NCBI GenBank assembly: GCA_022640915.1
Contig: JALCCT010000010.1
Coordinates: 1 to 58,827 of the forward strand
Source: Bifidobacterium sp.
Lineage (GTDB): Bacteria > Actinomycetota > Actinomycetes > Actinomycetales > Bifidobacteriaceae
Reading direction: 5' to 3'
DNA length: 58,827 nucleotides
In this document: piece by piece, positions 49,377 through 58,753 of the stretch
Layout of the letters: the number at the start of each line of letters is the position of its first letter
How positions within the stretch are numbered: the stretch's first letter is position 1
Notes under the pieces: generated by a model
Told to the model about the DNA's origin: nothing
Seen by the model: only the letters and a program-made list of their open reading frames with translations
Databases searched by the model: none
Translations under genes and position numbers: made by a program

Positions 49377-50210
49377 ATGAGTGAAGAAGCGAAGACACGC
49401 AAAACCGCGATGATATGCGCCTTTGAAGGGTGGAACGACGCCTGCCAGGCGGCCACGAACGTCATTCGCCACCTACTTGCGCGCTATGACGCGAACGAGA
49501 TCCGCTACATTCGCTGCGATGGATATTACGATTATCAGTCAGTTCGCCCGATGCGGTGCACCGTGACCGGGCGCAGGAAGATCCTGTGGCCGCAGACGAC
49601 ATTCTATGATATCCGGATCGCCGATGACATGCATGTGTTCGCGCAGATAGCACCCGAGCCGAATTACCGCTGGATTGAATACAGTCGTCAGAGCCTGCGC
49701 ATAGCTGAAGAGTTCGACGTCGAGCATGTGGTAACGCTGGGATCAATGTTCGCCGATTGTCCTCATACCCGACCGCTGCCTTTGGACGAGTCGGACGAAA
49801 GCTGCTGCTGCGACATGGATCGGGAGTATAACGGCCCGGTGGGCATCCCAACCGTGCTTGATTCGATCGCGTGCGAAGATGGCTTCGATACGACCTCATT
49901 GTGGATGTCAATACCGCAGTATCTTGGCAGTGACGACTGCGCGCAGGCCACACTGCAGATGCTTGAGCGGCTTTCGACCGTGCTCGGCGTCAAGCTGGAT
50001 CCGGGCGACCTTCCCCAAAAAGCGCAGGCTTGGAAGGCTCAGGCTTCCGTATTAATGCGTTGCAACGACGAACTCGCCGAATACGTGCGCGGTCTCGAAC
50101 GCAAATACGATATGGAACTCAACGCCCGCAGCCTAGCTGCCCTAGGAACCCCACAGGCCGAGCAGCTCGTCAAGGAAACAGAAGAATACCTGTCGCATAT
50201 GGGTGAGTAG
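49377..50210 (+). CDS. PAC2-family (proteasome assembly chaperone-like) protein
   Basis: The 277-residue PAC2-family protein has MICAFEGWNDACQAATNVI at the N-terminus, WPQTTFYDI, then VTLGSMFADCPHTRP and GPVGIPTVLD in the Rossmann-like core, and a helical C-terminus. Actinobacterial PAC2 proteins are conserved even outside proteasome-bearing species, so the name reflects fold and not proven proteasome assembly. In this window no 20S subunits were found although pupylation genes are present. Confidence 0.9.
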   Translation: MSEEAKTRKTAMICAFEGWNDACQAATNVIRHLLARYDANEIRYIRCDGYYDYQSVRPMRCTVTGRRKILWPQTTFYDIRIADDMHVFAQIAPEPNYRWIEYSRQSLRIAEEFDVEHVVTLGSMFADCPHTRPLPLDESDESCCCDMDREYNGPVGIPTVLDSIACEDGFDTTSLWMSIPQYLGSDDCAQATLQMLERLSTVLGVKLDPGDLPQKAQAWKAQASVLMRCNDELAEYVRGLERKYDMELNARSLAALGTPQAEQLVKETEEYLSHMGE

Positions 50211-50269
50211 ACCATTGCTCCGCGCAGGACGCAGACGCGCCATTGTCGGTGGACAGGTCTGGCAAGACG

Positions 50270-51139
50270 TCACACGGCCGGCAACACATTGGTAAGCAGC
50301 AGGAGCGCCACGACGGCAGCTAGGCCAATGCGGTAGATAGCAAAGGCGCGGTAAGAGAATGTGGAGACGAATTTGAGGAATCCGATGATCACGATATAGC
50401 CTACGAGGAAGCTGACGATGGTCGCAGCTATCGTGGCGCCCCAGCCCGGGAAAGTCGCCGCCACATTCGAATTGCTGAGATCCGAAACCGCCGAGATGGC
50501 CTCGAGGATGCCGGCACCGAATACTGCCGGAATGGCCATGAGGAAGCTGACGCGCACCGCAGCTTCACGAGTGTAGCCTAGCGCGCGTCCGAAGGTGATA
50601 GTGCCGCCGGAACGCGAAATCCCAGGGATGAGCGCCAGCATCTGACCGACGCCGAACGCAAGCGCTTCCTTCATGTTCATATCGTCGAGGGTCTTGATCT
50701 GACGAGAGCGTGCGTCGGCGATCCACAGCAGCACGCCGAAGATGATCAGCACGCTCACTGTGATCCACAGATTGCGCAGCGTCGTCTCGATAGTGTGCTT
50801 GAAGAGCACGCCCGCGACCACGATCGGGATGGTGCCCAAGATGATGTACCAGCCCATCGACGCGTCCTTGTCGCCCGCTCCCATCCGGAATTTCCAGTCC
50901 TTGCCATTGCGTCCAAACAAGCAGCCGAACCAATGACCCAGAATGCGCGCGATATCATGGCGGAAGTAGAGCAGCACGGCGAATTCAGTGCCAAACTGAA
51001 TGATGGCAGTGAACGCAGCTCCGGGATCATGCCCCAGCATGAGATCGCCGATGATGCGGATATGGGCGCTTGAGGACACTGGCAGATACTCGGTCAGTGC
51101 CTGCACCAGCCCTAGAAAAATCGCTTGGAAGAAATTCAT
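50270..51139 (-). CDS. uppP: undecaprenyl-diphosphatase UppP (BacA)
   Basis: UppP dephosphorylates undecaprenyl diphosphate to recycle the cell-wall lipid carrier; extra copies give bacitracin resistance. The 289-residue, roughly eight-helix protein has TEYLPVSSSAHIRI near the N-terminus and LIPGISRSGGTITFGRALG, the two catalytic motifs. It is transcribed leftwards, convergent with the PAC2 gene. Confidence 0.95.
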   Translation of the reverse strand: MNFFQAIFLGLVQALTEYLPVSSSAHIRIIGDLMLGHDPGAAFTAIIQFGTEFAVLLYFRHDIARILGHWFGCLFGRNGKDWKFRMGAGDKDASMGWYIILGTIPIVVAGVLFKHTIETTLRNLWITVSVLIIFGVLLWIADARSRQIKTLDDMNMKEALAFGVGQMLALIPGISRSGGTITFGRALGYTREAAVRVSFLMAIPAVFGAGILEAISAVSDLSNSNVAATFPGWGATIAATIVSFLVGYIVIIGFLKFVSTFSYRAFAIYRIGLAAVVALLLLTNVLPAV

Positions 51140-51342
51140 GACCCCTCTTTGTACTCAGTGCGTTGATAGTTTTCATATCGCAGTGACCATACTACCGAAG
51201 ATGCCCTAAGATCCAGCTGAGCATCAGGACAGGCCATGCGGGGAGCATACGCGGAGACCCGCCGGATCCGCAGATACGCACTTGTCGGCTCTCATGAACA
51301 CAATGAGAGCGGGAATGCCGGCAGGGTATAACGAGGAGGCAC

Positions 51343-52134
51343 ATGATGAACAAATATCGCAAGAGTAGAGCGTATGCGCCGGAGGGGTTCTTCGAATGCG
51401 AAGGCCGGGGGCTGCAATGGCTCGGACAGGCGCAACAACTCGGCGGTCCGCGTGTGGTCGAGGTGCTCGGCTGGAGTCGCGACTGGCTCGATATAGAGCG
51501 CGTGGACGCCTCCTCCCCCACGCCCAAGGCCGCGTATGATTTCGGCGTGGCGCTGGCGCATATGCATGATGCAGGCGCGCCGTATTTCGGCTCAGCGCCC
51601 GAAGGCTACGCCGGCACATGCTATTTCGGTCCCTTGCAGGATCCAGTGCCGATGAGCACCGGTCAGTGGAGCGATCCGGCCAGCTACTATGGGCAAGGTC
51701 GCCTGCTGCCCATGGTGAAGCTGGGGATCAAGCGCGGCACGCTGAATCAGAACGATCTTGAACTCACGCAGCGCGTGGTCGATAAGCTTCCCGAATTGCT
51801 GGGCCGCGCGGCCGACGACAAGCCGTCGCGCATCCACGGCGATCTGTGGAGCGGCAATGTGATGTGGACCTCCGATCGAGGACGCAACGAGGCTGTGCTC
51901 ATCGATCCAGCAGCGCACGGCGGGCATCGCGAAGAAGATCTGGCGATGCTGCACCTGTTTGGCATCTCGTACCTGAGTGAGATTCTTGACGGATATCAGT
52001 CAGCTCACCCATTAAAATCCGGCTATCAGGATCGTGTCACGCTCTGGCAGCTCTACCCCATCGCCGGCCATTGCGTTTTCTTCGGCGGCGGCTATGTGAG
52101 CGAATATCGCTCGATGTGCCGCTCGCTGCTCTAG
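51343..52134 (+). CDS. fructosamine kinase family protein
   Basis: The 263-residue protein belongs to the fructosamine/ketosamine-3-kinase family: catalytic HGDLWSGNVMW and metal-binding IDPAAHGGHREEDLAML. It probably phosphorylates Amadori products so that glycated amines decay, a deglycation repair role. It has a short N-lobe starting after GAGGAGG (51333-51339); ATG 51346 is an equally possible start. The gene stands alone and converges on dnaJ. Confidence 0.92.
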   Translation: MMNKYRKSRAYAPEGFFECEGRGLQWLGQAQQLGGPRVVEVLGWSRDWLDIERVDASSPTPKAAYDFGVALAHMHDAGAPYFGSAPEGYAGTCYFGPLQDPVPMSTGQWSDPASYYGQGRLLPMVKLGIKRGTLNQNDLELTQRVVDKLPELLGRAADDKPSRIHGDLWSGNVMWTSDRGRNEAVLIDPAAHGGHREEDLAMLHLFGISYLSEILDGYQSAHPLKSGYQDRVTLWQLYPIAGHCVFFGGGYVSEYRSMCRSLL

Positions 52135-52222
52135 CGGCAGCTTGCATCGTTCCGATCGCACTGAAAGATACAGGCCGAACGAACGAAGCAACGCCTTTGC
52201 CATACACACGGCAAGGTCCCAG

Positions 52223-52260
52223 CGTTGCGCGTTCAGTGACCGAAACCCGAACGCGCAATG
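52223..52260. terminator. putative terminator between kinase gene and dnaJ
   Basis: TTGCGCGTTC (52225-52234) pairs with GAACGCGCAA (52249-52258) across 14 bases, between converging genes. A second GAACG/CGTTC set overlaps it. Confidence 0.55.
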
Positions 52261-52314
52261 TTCGGTTCGGCCCACGCTTTTTCTATCGCGGCCAACAGCA
52301 TGAACCGAACCCGG

Positions 52315-53457
52315 CTAACTGAGCGCGTCTTTCAGTTTCCCGAAGAAGCCTTTCTTGCCGCTGGCGGCAGGCTTGGAGCTTTGCGCGATATGCTGCGCAT
52401 CCGAGTCATGCAAACTGGCGAAACGTTCGATGAGTTCGCGTTCCTCGTCATTGAGCTTAGTAGGCACCTGCACGCCGACGTGAGCAATCAGGTCGCCGCG
52501 CTCGTCATCGCGACGCATGCGGGTCACGCCAAGACCCTTGATCGTCACCGTCTGCTCGTTCTGACAGCCGGCGGGAATGTTCAGTGTCTCCTCGCCATCG
52601 AAGGTGTCAATGTCCATATCGTGTCCCAACACCGCCCAACTCATCGGAACCTCGACCCAGCAGTGCAGGTCATCACCGTCGCGGGTAAAGCGTTTGTCAG
52701 CCCGGACTCGGATATCAATGTACAGATCTCCCGCAGGGCCGCCGCCTTCGCCGACTTCCCCCTGATTGGCCAGGCGCAGCCGTGCGTCATCGGCAATGCC
52801 AGCGGGGATGGTGACCCCGACTTCTCGTGCGGCGCGCACCCGGCCATGGCCCATGCATGCCGGGCATGGATTGCTAATGATAGTGCCGTGTCCCTCGCAA
52901 CGCTCGCATGGAGCCGTTGTCATCATCTGGCCCAGCATGGTGCGCACGACCTTTTGCCGCACGCCCCGCCCGCCGCAATCAGGGCAGGTCTTCGGCTGCT
53001 CACCATTGGCCGAGCCAGAGCCGCCGCATTGCTGACATAGGCTGAACGTGTTGATGGTGACATGCGCTGTGCCGCCGAACACCACTGTTTTCAAGTCGAT
53101 AGCGACGCGCGTCAGCGAATCGCGCCCCGGCTGGGTGCGCGCGGTCGGCCCTTGGGAAGCCCCGCCGAACGCACCGCCGAAGAACTGGCCAAAGACATCG
53201 CCCATGTCAAAACCGCTGGACCCGTACCCGCCCGCGCCGGCATTGGGATCGTTGGGATCGACACCCGCATCGTACATACGCCGCTTGTCGGGATCGGACA
53301 GCACCTGATAGGCGCTGTTAACCTCCTTGAACTTGTCTTCGAACTCGGGGCCGGCGATGTCGGGATGGTATTTCCTACTCATCTTGCGATACGCGCGTTT
53401 GATTTCGTCCTCGTTCGCCGAACGTTCTACGCCCAGTACCTCGTAATAGTCTGCCAC
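52315..53457 (-). CDS. dnaJ: chaperone protein DnaJ
   Basis: This 380-residue type I DnaJ has a J domain (1-68) with HPD at 31-33, a Gly/Phe/Pro-rich linker (75-110), four CxxCxGxG zinc repeats (CQQCGGSG, CPDCGGRG, CERCEGHG, CPACMGHG, about 141-205) and a C-terminal substrate-binding domain. It delivers unfolded proteins to DnaK and stimulates its ATPase. It follows hrcA on the same strand across about 200 bases, so hrcA-dnaJ may be one heat-shock operon; dnaK-grpE are not in the window. Confidence 0.96.
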   Translation of the reverse strand: MADYYEVLGVERSANEDEIKRAYRKMSRKYHPDIAGPEFEDKFKEVNSAYQVLSDPDKRRMYDAGVDPNDPNAGAGGYGSSGFDMGDVFGQFFGGAFGGASQGPTARTQPGRDSLTRVAIDLKTVVFGGTAHVTINTFSLCQQCGGSGSANGEQPKTCPDCGGRGVRQKVVRTMLGQMMTTAPCERCEGHGTIISNPCPACMGHGRVRAAREVGVTIPAGIADDARLRLANQGEVGEGGGPAGDLYIDIRVRADKRFTRDGDDLHCWVEVPMSWAVLGHDMDIDTFDGEETLNIPAGCQNEQTVTIKGLGVTRMRRDDERGDLIAHVGVQVPTKLNDEERELIERFASLHDSDAQHIAQSSKPAASGKKGFFGKLKDALS

Positions 53458-53602
53458 TGCTCAATCCTTGGTTCTCTTGTGTGCTCGCACGGCCGGCTCG
53501 CGAGCCATGCCCACGAGCTACATCGCGAGCCATTGTGTCATAAGGCGCGGTCACTGCTCAGAGCAAGCTGTCTAGCCGCCCGTATCAACGTTCAAGGCGA
53601 TG

Positions 53603-53660
53603 TGCCCTATAAATGCCCTATAAACCATCAATCCGTACCATTACTCAGTACCATTACTCA
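53603..53660. repeat. two short exact tandem duplications at the hrcA stop
   Basis: TGCCCTATAAA is repeated head-to-tail (53603-53613, 53614-53624) and GTACCATTACTCA is repeated head-to-tail (53635-53647, 53648-53660). The right copy of the latter covers the hrcA stop codon. Confidence 0.85.
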
Positions 53661-54772
53661 GTGTTTTGCCCCTCATGGGAGACCAGTACGGTCAGATAGC
53701 GGGCGACCGCCAAAACCGCAGCCATGGTCGTCGAATAATCCATATGCGTTGGCCCTATCGCACCGACGAAAGCCACCGGCTGGCCAGCAGCCATGGCACC
53801 GGAACCGGCAGTCTGGCCCTGCGCCGGTTCCCTGATCTGCGTCGCGCTGTGCCCGTAGCCGCTCGTCACTACCGAAGAATGCATGAGGCCCGGTGTGTGC
53901 GTCTCCGAGCCAATGGCAACCCCGACTCCTGCACGCTCCTCGCTCAGCGAGCTCATGAGCTTCATCAGTACGACCTGCTCCTCAAGCGCATCAAACAGCG
54001 GCGCGAGATCAGCCACGCTCCGCCTGTGTGCAAGGCGTGAAGTGCCTGCCATATACAAGTCGCCAGTGGCTTCGTCATCGACCATGCTTTCAAGAGCCTG
54101 CGCGAGCACGGCTGCCAGGCGCCTCGCATCGGCAGCATCCTCCCGTGTTGCCGCGCCAGCATCGTGCGGCAGGCTCATCCGGCGAACCTGTTCAGCGGCT
54201 TTGGCCAGGGAAAGTCCCACGCACTGCTCGTTGACGCGCGCAGAGAAGTCGCCTATGGCTTTGCGCGAAGGAGGCAACGGCAGGTTCAGCGTGTGTTGGG
54301 CAACGCTGCCAGAATCAGTGATGATCACAGCTAGCACGGTGTTCACGGCAATCGGCACGAATTCCGCATGGCGCAGAGTCGAGCGTGACAGCGCTGGCGA
54401 GGCGACGACGGCGATCTGCCCGGTGATGTTGGACAAGAGTCTGGCCGCACGCTGCAACGTGTCCTGCAAGCTGACAGAGCCGCCTAGGAACCTGATGATG
54501 CCCCGGCGCTGAGCCTCGGACAGCGGCACAGCTGTGGAAAGCCTGTCCACGAAATAGCGATAGCCGAGTTCGGTGGGAACGCGTCCAGCCGACGTATGCG
54601 GCTGGGCGAGATAGCCCTCATCTTCCAAAGCGGCCATATCATTGCGGATGGTCGCTGAGCTCACGCCCAGATCGTGGTTCCGCGTCAGCGACGAAGAGCC
54701 TACTGGCTCCTGGGAGCGGATATAGTCCTCGACCACGGCGCGCAGGACAATCATGCGTCGCGACTGCTCCAT
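53654..54772 (-). CDS. hrcA: heat-inducible transcription repressor HrcA
   Basis: HrcA binds CIRCE operators and represses groE-class heat-shock genes. The 372-residue protein opens MEQSRRMIVLRAVVEDYI with a winged helix (SSATIRNDMAALEDEGYL, HTSAGRVPTELGYRYFVD), then the GAF-like dimer domain; the C-terminus ends SHEGQNTE. ATG 54772 has a GGAGG site; a longer frame upstream is non-conserved. A CIRCE 100 bases upstream implies autoregulation. Confidence 0.95.
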   Translation of the reverse strand: MEQSRRMIVLRAVVEDYIRSQEPVGSSSLTRNHDLGVSSATIRNDMAALEDEGYLAQPHTSAGRVPTELGYRYFVDRLSTAVPLSEAQRRGIIRFLGGSVSLQDTLQRAARLLSNITGQIAVVASPALSRSTLRHAEFVPIAVNTVLAVIITDSGSVAQHTLNLPLPPSRKAIGDFSARVNEQCVGLSLAKAAEQVRRMSLPHDAGAATREDAADARRLAAVLAQALESMVDDEATGDLYMAGTSRLAHRRSVADLAPLFDALEEQVVLMKLMSSLSEERAGVGVAIGSETHTPGLMHSSVVTSGYGHSATQIREPAQGQTAGSGAMAAGQPVAFVGAIGPTHMDYSTTMAAVLAVARYLTVLVSHEGQNTE

Positions 54773-55122
54773 GCTTTGCTTTCCTCCCTTGCGCGTTGCG
54801 CCAACGACCCCGCCAGCTTGGATCCGGACAAACCGGGCCAGCAGCGCAGTCACATACATTACCTATGTATTAGCACTCGATTGCCATGAGTGCTCATGCT
54901 TTCGTTCTCGGATGATTTTCACTATGGCATGCCATGTCTGCGGCCATAATTCGCAATCATGCCATGTGAGCGTTAACGGTCGCGCAACGAGTCGAACACG
55001 CTTACAGCGAGATGCCAAGTCGTCTGCGAAAGCTACCATTGAGTGGCAATGTGAGGGCATATATGGCGCGGCATAAGCCGTATGCATGATGCTCGCAGTA
55101 TTGGAAGGAAAGTAGATCACCT
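54773..55122. other. divergent hrcA-tkt intergenic region
   Basis: This 350-base control region holds a CIRCE element (54871-54897) facing hrcA and, at its right end, the GGAAGGA ribosome site of tkt. The repeats ATGAGTGCTCATG inside CIRCE are also part of a palindrome. Nothing coding is evident. Confidence 0.7.
54871..54897 (-). promoter_or_regulatory. CIRCE operator upstream of hrcA
   Basis: TTAGCACTC, 9 bases, GAGTGCTCA; one mismatch to the consensus. It should let HrcA control hrcA-dnaJ. Confidence 0.9.
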
Positions 55123-57222
55123 ATGACCGATTTCACCTGGTCTGACCTGGACGAACGCGCTGTGAAGATGGCGAAGGTTCTCTCCGCCGACGCAGTAGAA
55201 AAGGCCGGACACGGACATCCCGGCTCCCCCATTTCGCTTGCGCCAGTGGCCTATACGCTGTACCAGCGCTACATCAAGCACGATCCCGCCGACCCTCAGT
55301 GGGCAGGCCGCGACCGCTTCATCCTCTCCGGCGGCCACGCCTCGCTCACGCAATACGTGCAGCTCTTCTTCTCGGGCTACGGCGTGACCCTCGACGACCT
55401 CAAGTACTTCCGCGGGGGCGCCGACACGCGTACCCCGGGTCATCCTGAGGTCGGACTGACCCCAGGCATCGAGATGACAACTGGCCCGCTGGGCCAGGGA
55501 CTTGCTTCGGCCGTTGGCTTTGCTTACGGCCAGCGCTACGAGCGCGGACTGCTCGATCCCGATGCTCCCGCCGGCACTTCTCCCTTCGATCACAAGATCT
55601 GGGTCATCTGCGGTGAAGGCGACGTCGAAGAAGGCGTCTCTTCCGAGGCAAGCTCGCTCGCGGGCAACCAAGCCTTGGGCAACTTGACCGTGATTTTCGA
55701 TGCCAACCATATCCAGATCGAGGGCGACACCAAACTCACCTTCTCCGAGGACATCCTCAAGCGCTACGAGGCATACGGCTGGTACACCGACGAAGTGAGC
55801 TTCATTCAGCCCGACGGCTCCTACAAGGAGGACACTGCAGCCCTTGCAGCGGCGCTCGACAAGGCCGAACAGGTCACCGATCGGCCGAAGTTCATCAAGG
55901 TCGACACTCTGATTGCATGGCCGACCCCTGGCAAGACGAATGACGAGTCGTCGCACGGCTCCAAGCTCGGTGCAGGGCCGGTCGCCGCGCTCAAGAAGGT
56001 GCTCGGCTACGATCCAGAGGTTAATTTCCCCATCGACGAAGAGGCATTGGCTCACGCACGCGAGGTTGGCGAACGCGGTGCCGAAGCCCACAAGGAATGG
56101 AACGAGCAGTTCGAGGCTTGGCAGCAGGCCAACCCAGACAAGGCTGCGCTGTATGAGCGCATCAAGGCCGGCAAGCTGCCCGAAGGCTTTGGCAAGGCCA
56201 TCGACGATCTGGAGGCCTCCTTCGAGGCTGGATCCAAGGTCGCCACCCGCAAGGCCTCCGGCGCAGTGCTCAACGCCATCGCAGCGGTCATGCCCGAACT
56301 GTGGGGCGGCTCGGCCGATCTTGGCGGCTCCAACAACACCAATATCAAGGGTGCCAAGTCCTTCGGCCCCGCCGCGGACGCGACCCGTACCTGGCCCGAA
56401 ACATCCCCATACGGTCGACAGCTGCACTTCGGCGTGCGTGAGTTCGCCATGGGCGCAATCACCAATGGCATTCTGCTCGGCTCAGATACCCGCCCATTCA
56501 ACGGCACCTTCTTCCAGTTCTCCGACTACGAACGCCCCTCTGTGCGTCTTGCCGCGCTGATGAAGATTCCGAACCTCTACGTGTGGACCCACGATTCCGT
56601 GGCCCTCGGCGAGGATGGCCCCACTCATCAGCCGATCGAGCATCTGACGACTTTCCGTGCCATGCCGCAGGTCGAGGTTGTGCGCCCTGCCGACGAGTAC
56701 GAAACAGCTGAGGCTTATCGCTACTTCTTCGAGAAGGACAACACCCTGCCTACCGCCATGATCCTGACCCGTCAAGGTGTTCCGACGCTTGCCGAAACCG
56801 CTGAAAAGGCCGAGAGCGGTGTCAGGAAGGGCGCATATGTACTCGTCGACACCGACGGCGTTCCGGACGTTATTTTGATGGCGACCGGCTCCGAAGTCCA
56901 GTGGGCCGTGGCCGCCGCCAAGACCCTGGCTGACGAAGGAATCAAGGCTCGCGTCGTCTCCTTCCCTTCAATGGAATGGTTCGAAGAGCAGGATGCGGAT
57001 TACAAGGAGTCCGTGCTGCCTACGGCTGTAAAGGCCCGCGTATCGATCGAAGCCGGCGTCGCCATGCCTTGGTACAAGTACCTTGGTGCCTACGGCAAGC
57101 CTGTATCCATCGAGCAGTTCGGCCTACAGGGCGATGGTGCGCAGAACATGATCGATCTGGGCATTGACGCCGAGCATGCGGTCGAAGCCGCCAAGGCTTC
57201 CATCGCCGCCGCCAAGGCCTGA
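55123..57222 (+). CDS. tkt: transketolase
   Basis: Transketolase moves two-carbon ketol units in the non-oxidative pentose pathway, needed for the bifid shunt. The 699-residue protein has KAGHGHPGSPIS, the TPP/Mg region GEGDVEEGVSSEA, VIFDANHIQIEGDT, and in the second domain REFAMGAITNGI and HDSVALGEDGPTHQPIEHL. GGAAGGA precedes ATG 55123. It is divergent from hrcA and followed by a terminator hairpin and then tal. Confidence 0.97.
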   Translation: MTDFTWSDLDERAVKMAKVLSADAVEKAGHGHPGSPISLAPVAYTLYQRYIKHDPADPQWAGRDRFILSGGHASLTQYVQLFFSGYGVTLDDLKYFRGGADTRTPGHPEVGLTPGIEMTTGPLGQGLASAVGFAYGQRYERGLLDPDAPAGTSPFDHKIWVICGEGDVEEGVSSEASSLAGNQALGNLTVIFDANHIQIEGDTKLTFSEDILKRYEAYGWYTDEVSFIQPDGSYKEDTAALAAALDKAEQVTDRPKFIKVDTLIAWPTPGKTNDESSHGSKLGAGPVAALKKVLGYDPEVNFPIDEEALAHAREVGERGAEAHKEWNEQFEAWQQANPDKAALYERIKAGKLPEGFGKAIDDLEASFEAGSKVATRKASGAVLNAIAAVMPELWGGSADLGGSNNTNIKGAKSFGPAADATRTWPETSPYGRQLHFGVREFAMGAITNGILLGSDTRPFNGTFFQFSDYERPSVRLAALMKIPNLYVWTHDSVALGEDGPTHQPIEHLTTFRAMPQVEVVRPADEYETAEAYRYFFEKDNTLPTAMILTRQGVPTLAETAEKAESGVRKGAYVLVDTDGVPDVILMATGSEVQWAVAAAKTLADEGIKARVVSFPSMEWFEEQDADYKESVLPTAVKARVSIEAGVAMPWYKYLGAYGKPVSIEQFGLQGDGAQNMIDLGIDAEHAVEAAKASIAAAKA

Positions 57223-57278
57223 TAGCCGTTCCTAGGTCGCCATTACGCAACCTAAAGCGGGCATCGAATAATTGAATG

Positions 57279-57315
57279 GGCCGGGGGCACGGCGCCAAGC
57301 TCCAATCCCCCGGCC
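57279..57315 (+). terminator. tkt terminator
   Basis: GGCCGGGGG (57279-57287) and CCCCCGGCC (57307-57315) form a GC-rich stem with a 19-base loop, followed by AAAAC, about 55 bases past the tkt stop. Confidence 0.7.
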
Positions 57316-57470
57316 AAAACCTATGAAACCATGCCAGGGCCAAGTCGCCGACTGCAGCGTTCAACTTTCGAACACTATGCCGCACGAGGCGTTACCCGGC
57401 TGGGGACAACGGCTCACAATAATTTGATCATCGGTTTGTATGACCGATGACTGATAAGGAGATACACAAT

Positions 57471-58574
57471 ATGACTGAAGCAACGCAGCGCACCAGCGAT
57501 TCCGGCGTCTCGATCTGGCTGGACGATTTGTCCCGCACCCGCATCGAGTCCGGCTCGCTGCAGGATCTCATCGCCAATAAGAACGTCGTTGGCGTGACCA
57601 CCAACCCCTCCATCTTCCAGAAGGCACTGAGCCAGGTAGGCCCGTATGACGCACAGCTCAAGGAGCTGGGCAAGGTCGACGTGGAGACTGCCGTACGCGA
57701 GCTCACCACCACCGATGTGCGCAATGCCACCGACATCTTCCGCGAAACCGCTGAGAAGACCGATTTTGTCGACGGCCGCGTATCCATCGAGGTTGATCCC
57801 CGTCTGGCACACGACACCGAGAACACCGAGAAGCAGGCTGTGGAGCTGTGGAAGAAGGTCGATCGCCCGAACGCCATGATCAAGATTCCAGCGACGCTCG
57901 AAGGTATTCCAGCTATCACCGCCACGCTCGCCAAGGGCATTTCGGTGAACGTAACACTGATTTTCTCACTCGAGCGCTACGAGCAGGTTCTCGACGCTTT
58001 CATCGAAGGCATCGCGCAGGCTGACGCCAACGGCCACGACCTCAAGCACATCGGGTCGGTCGGCTCCTTCTTCGTCTCGCGCGTCGATACTGCAGTCGAC
58101 AAACTGCTCGAAGAGAACGGCTCTGACGAGGCCAAAGCGTTGGAAGGCAAGGCTGCTGTGGCCAATGCCCGCCTAGCTTACGAGCTCTTCGAGAAGAAGT
58201 TCGCCGAGGATCCGCGCTGGCCCGCCCTCGAGGCCAAGGGCGCCAAGAAGCAGCGTCCGCTCTGGGCTTCCACAGGCACCAAGAACCCCGCTTACTCCGA
58301 CTGCAAGTATGTCGATGAGCTGGTCGCGCCGTTCATTGTGAATACCATGCCTGAGAAGACGCTCAACGCTCTCGCCGACCACGGCAACGGTGCGCCTTCG
58401 ATCAACGGCACCTACGAGGAGAGCAAGGCCGTTATGGACAAGCTCGCCGAGCTGGGCATCGATATCAAGAAGGTCACCGACAAGCTCGAAGCCGACGGCG
58501 TTGCCTCCTTCATTGCCTCTTGGGATTCGGTACTTGCCGACACCCAGGCCGGCATTGATCGCGTCAACGGCTGA
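57471..58574 (+). CDS. tal: transaldolase
   Basis: Transaldolase transfers dihydroxyacetone units between sugar phosphates, working with transketolase. The 367-residue actinobacterial-type enzyme has SIWLDDLSRTR, GVTTNPSIFQKA, the Schiff-base Lys138 in NAMIKIPATLEGIPAI, and LWASTGTKNPAYSD. AAGGAG at 57456-57461 sits nine bases before ATG 57471; the upstream in-frame Met at 57447 has no such site. Both genes have their own terminators, so tkt and tal may be transcribed separately. Confidence 0.97.
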   Translation: MTEATQRTSDSGVSIWLDDLSRTRIESGSLQDLIANKNVVGVTTNPSIFQKALSQVGPYDAQLKELGKVDVETAVRELTTTDVRNATDIFRETAEKTDFVDGRVSIEVDPRLAHDTENTEKQAVELWKKVDRPNAMIKIPATLEGIPAITATLAKGISVNVTLIFSLERYEQVLDAFIEGIAQADANGHDLKHIGSVGSFFVSRVDTAVDKLLEENGSDEAKALEGKAAVANARLAYELFEKKFAEDPRWPALEAKGAKKQRPLWASTGTKNPAYSDCKYVDELVAPFIVNTMPEKTLNALADHGNGAPSINGTYEESKAVMDKLAELGIDIKKVTDKLEADGVASFIASWDSVLADTQAGIDRVNG

Positions 58575-58614
58575 TATTGAACAGCTAGGATCTTCACGAT
58601 TCTGCTGATATAGA

Positions 58615-58647
58615 ACGACCTCCCGATTCTTGTAATCGGGAGGTCGT
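58615..58647 (+). terminator. tal terminator
   Basis: ACGACCTCCCGATT, five-base loop, AATCGGGAGGTCGT: a perfect 14-bp stem followed by CTTCTTTTCC. Confidence 0.9.
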
Positions 58648-58753
58648 CTTCTTTTCCTAGGAGGGTTATAGGAACAAACGTGTTGGTTATGTTTGGGGTT
58701 CGGCTTTGCGGCTGTAGGCGTGTCGGGGTGCTGTTTTTTCGCGGGGAGAATAG

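Noticed and set aside
55117..56427. 436-codon open frame on the minus strand
   Set aside because: It is antisense to transketolase, whose motifs are clear; no recognisable domain on this strand.
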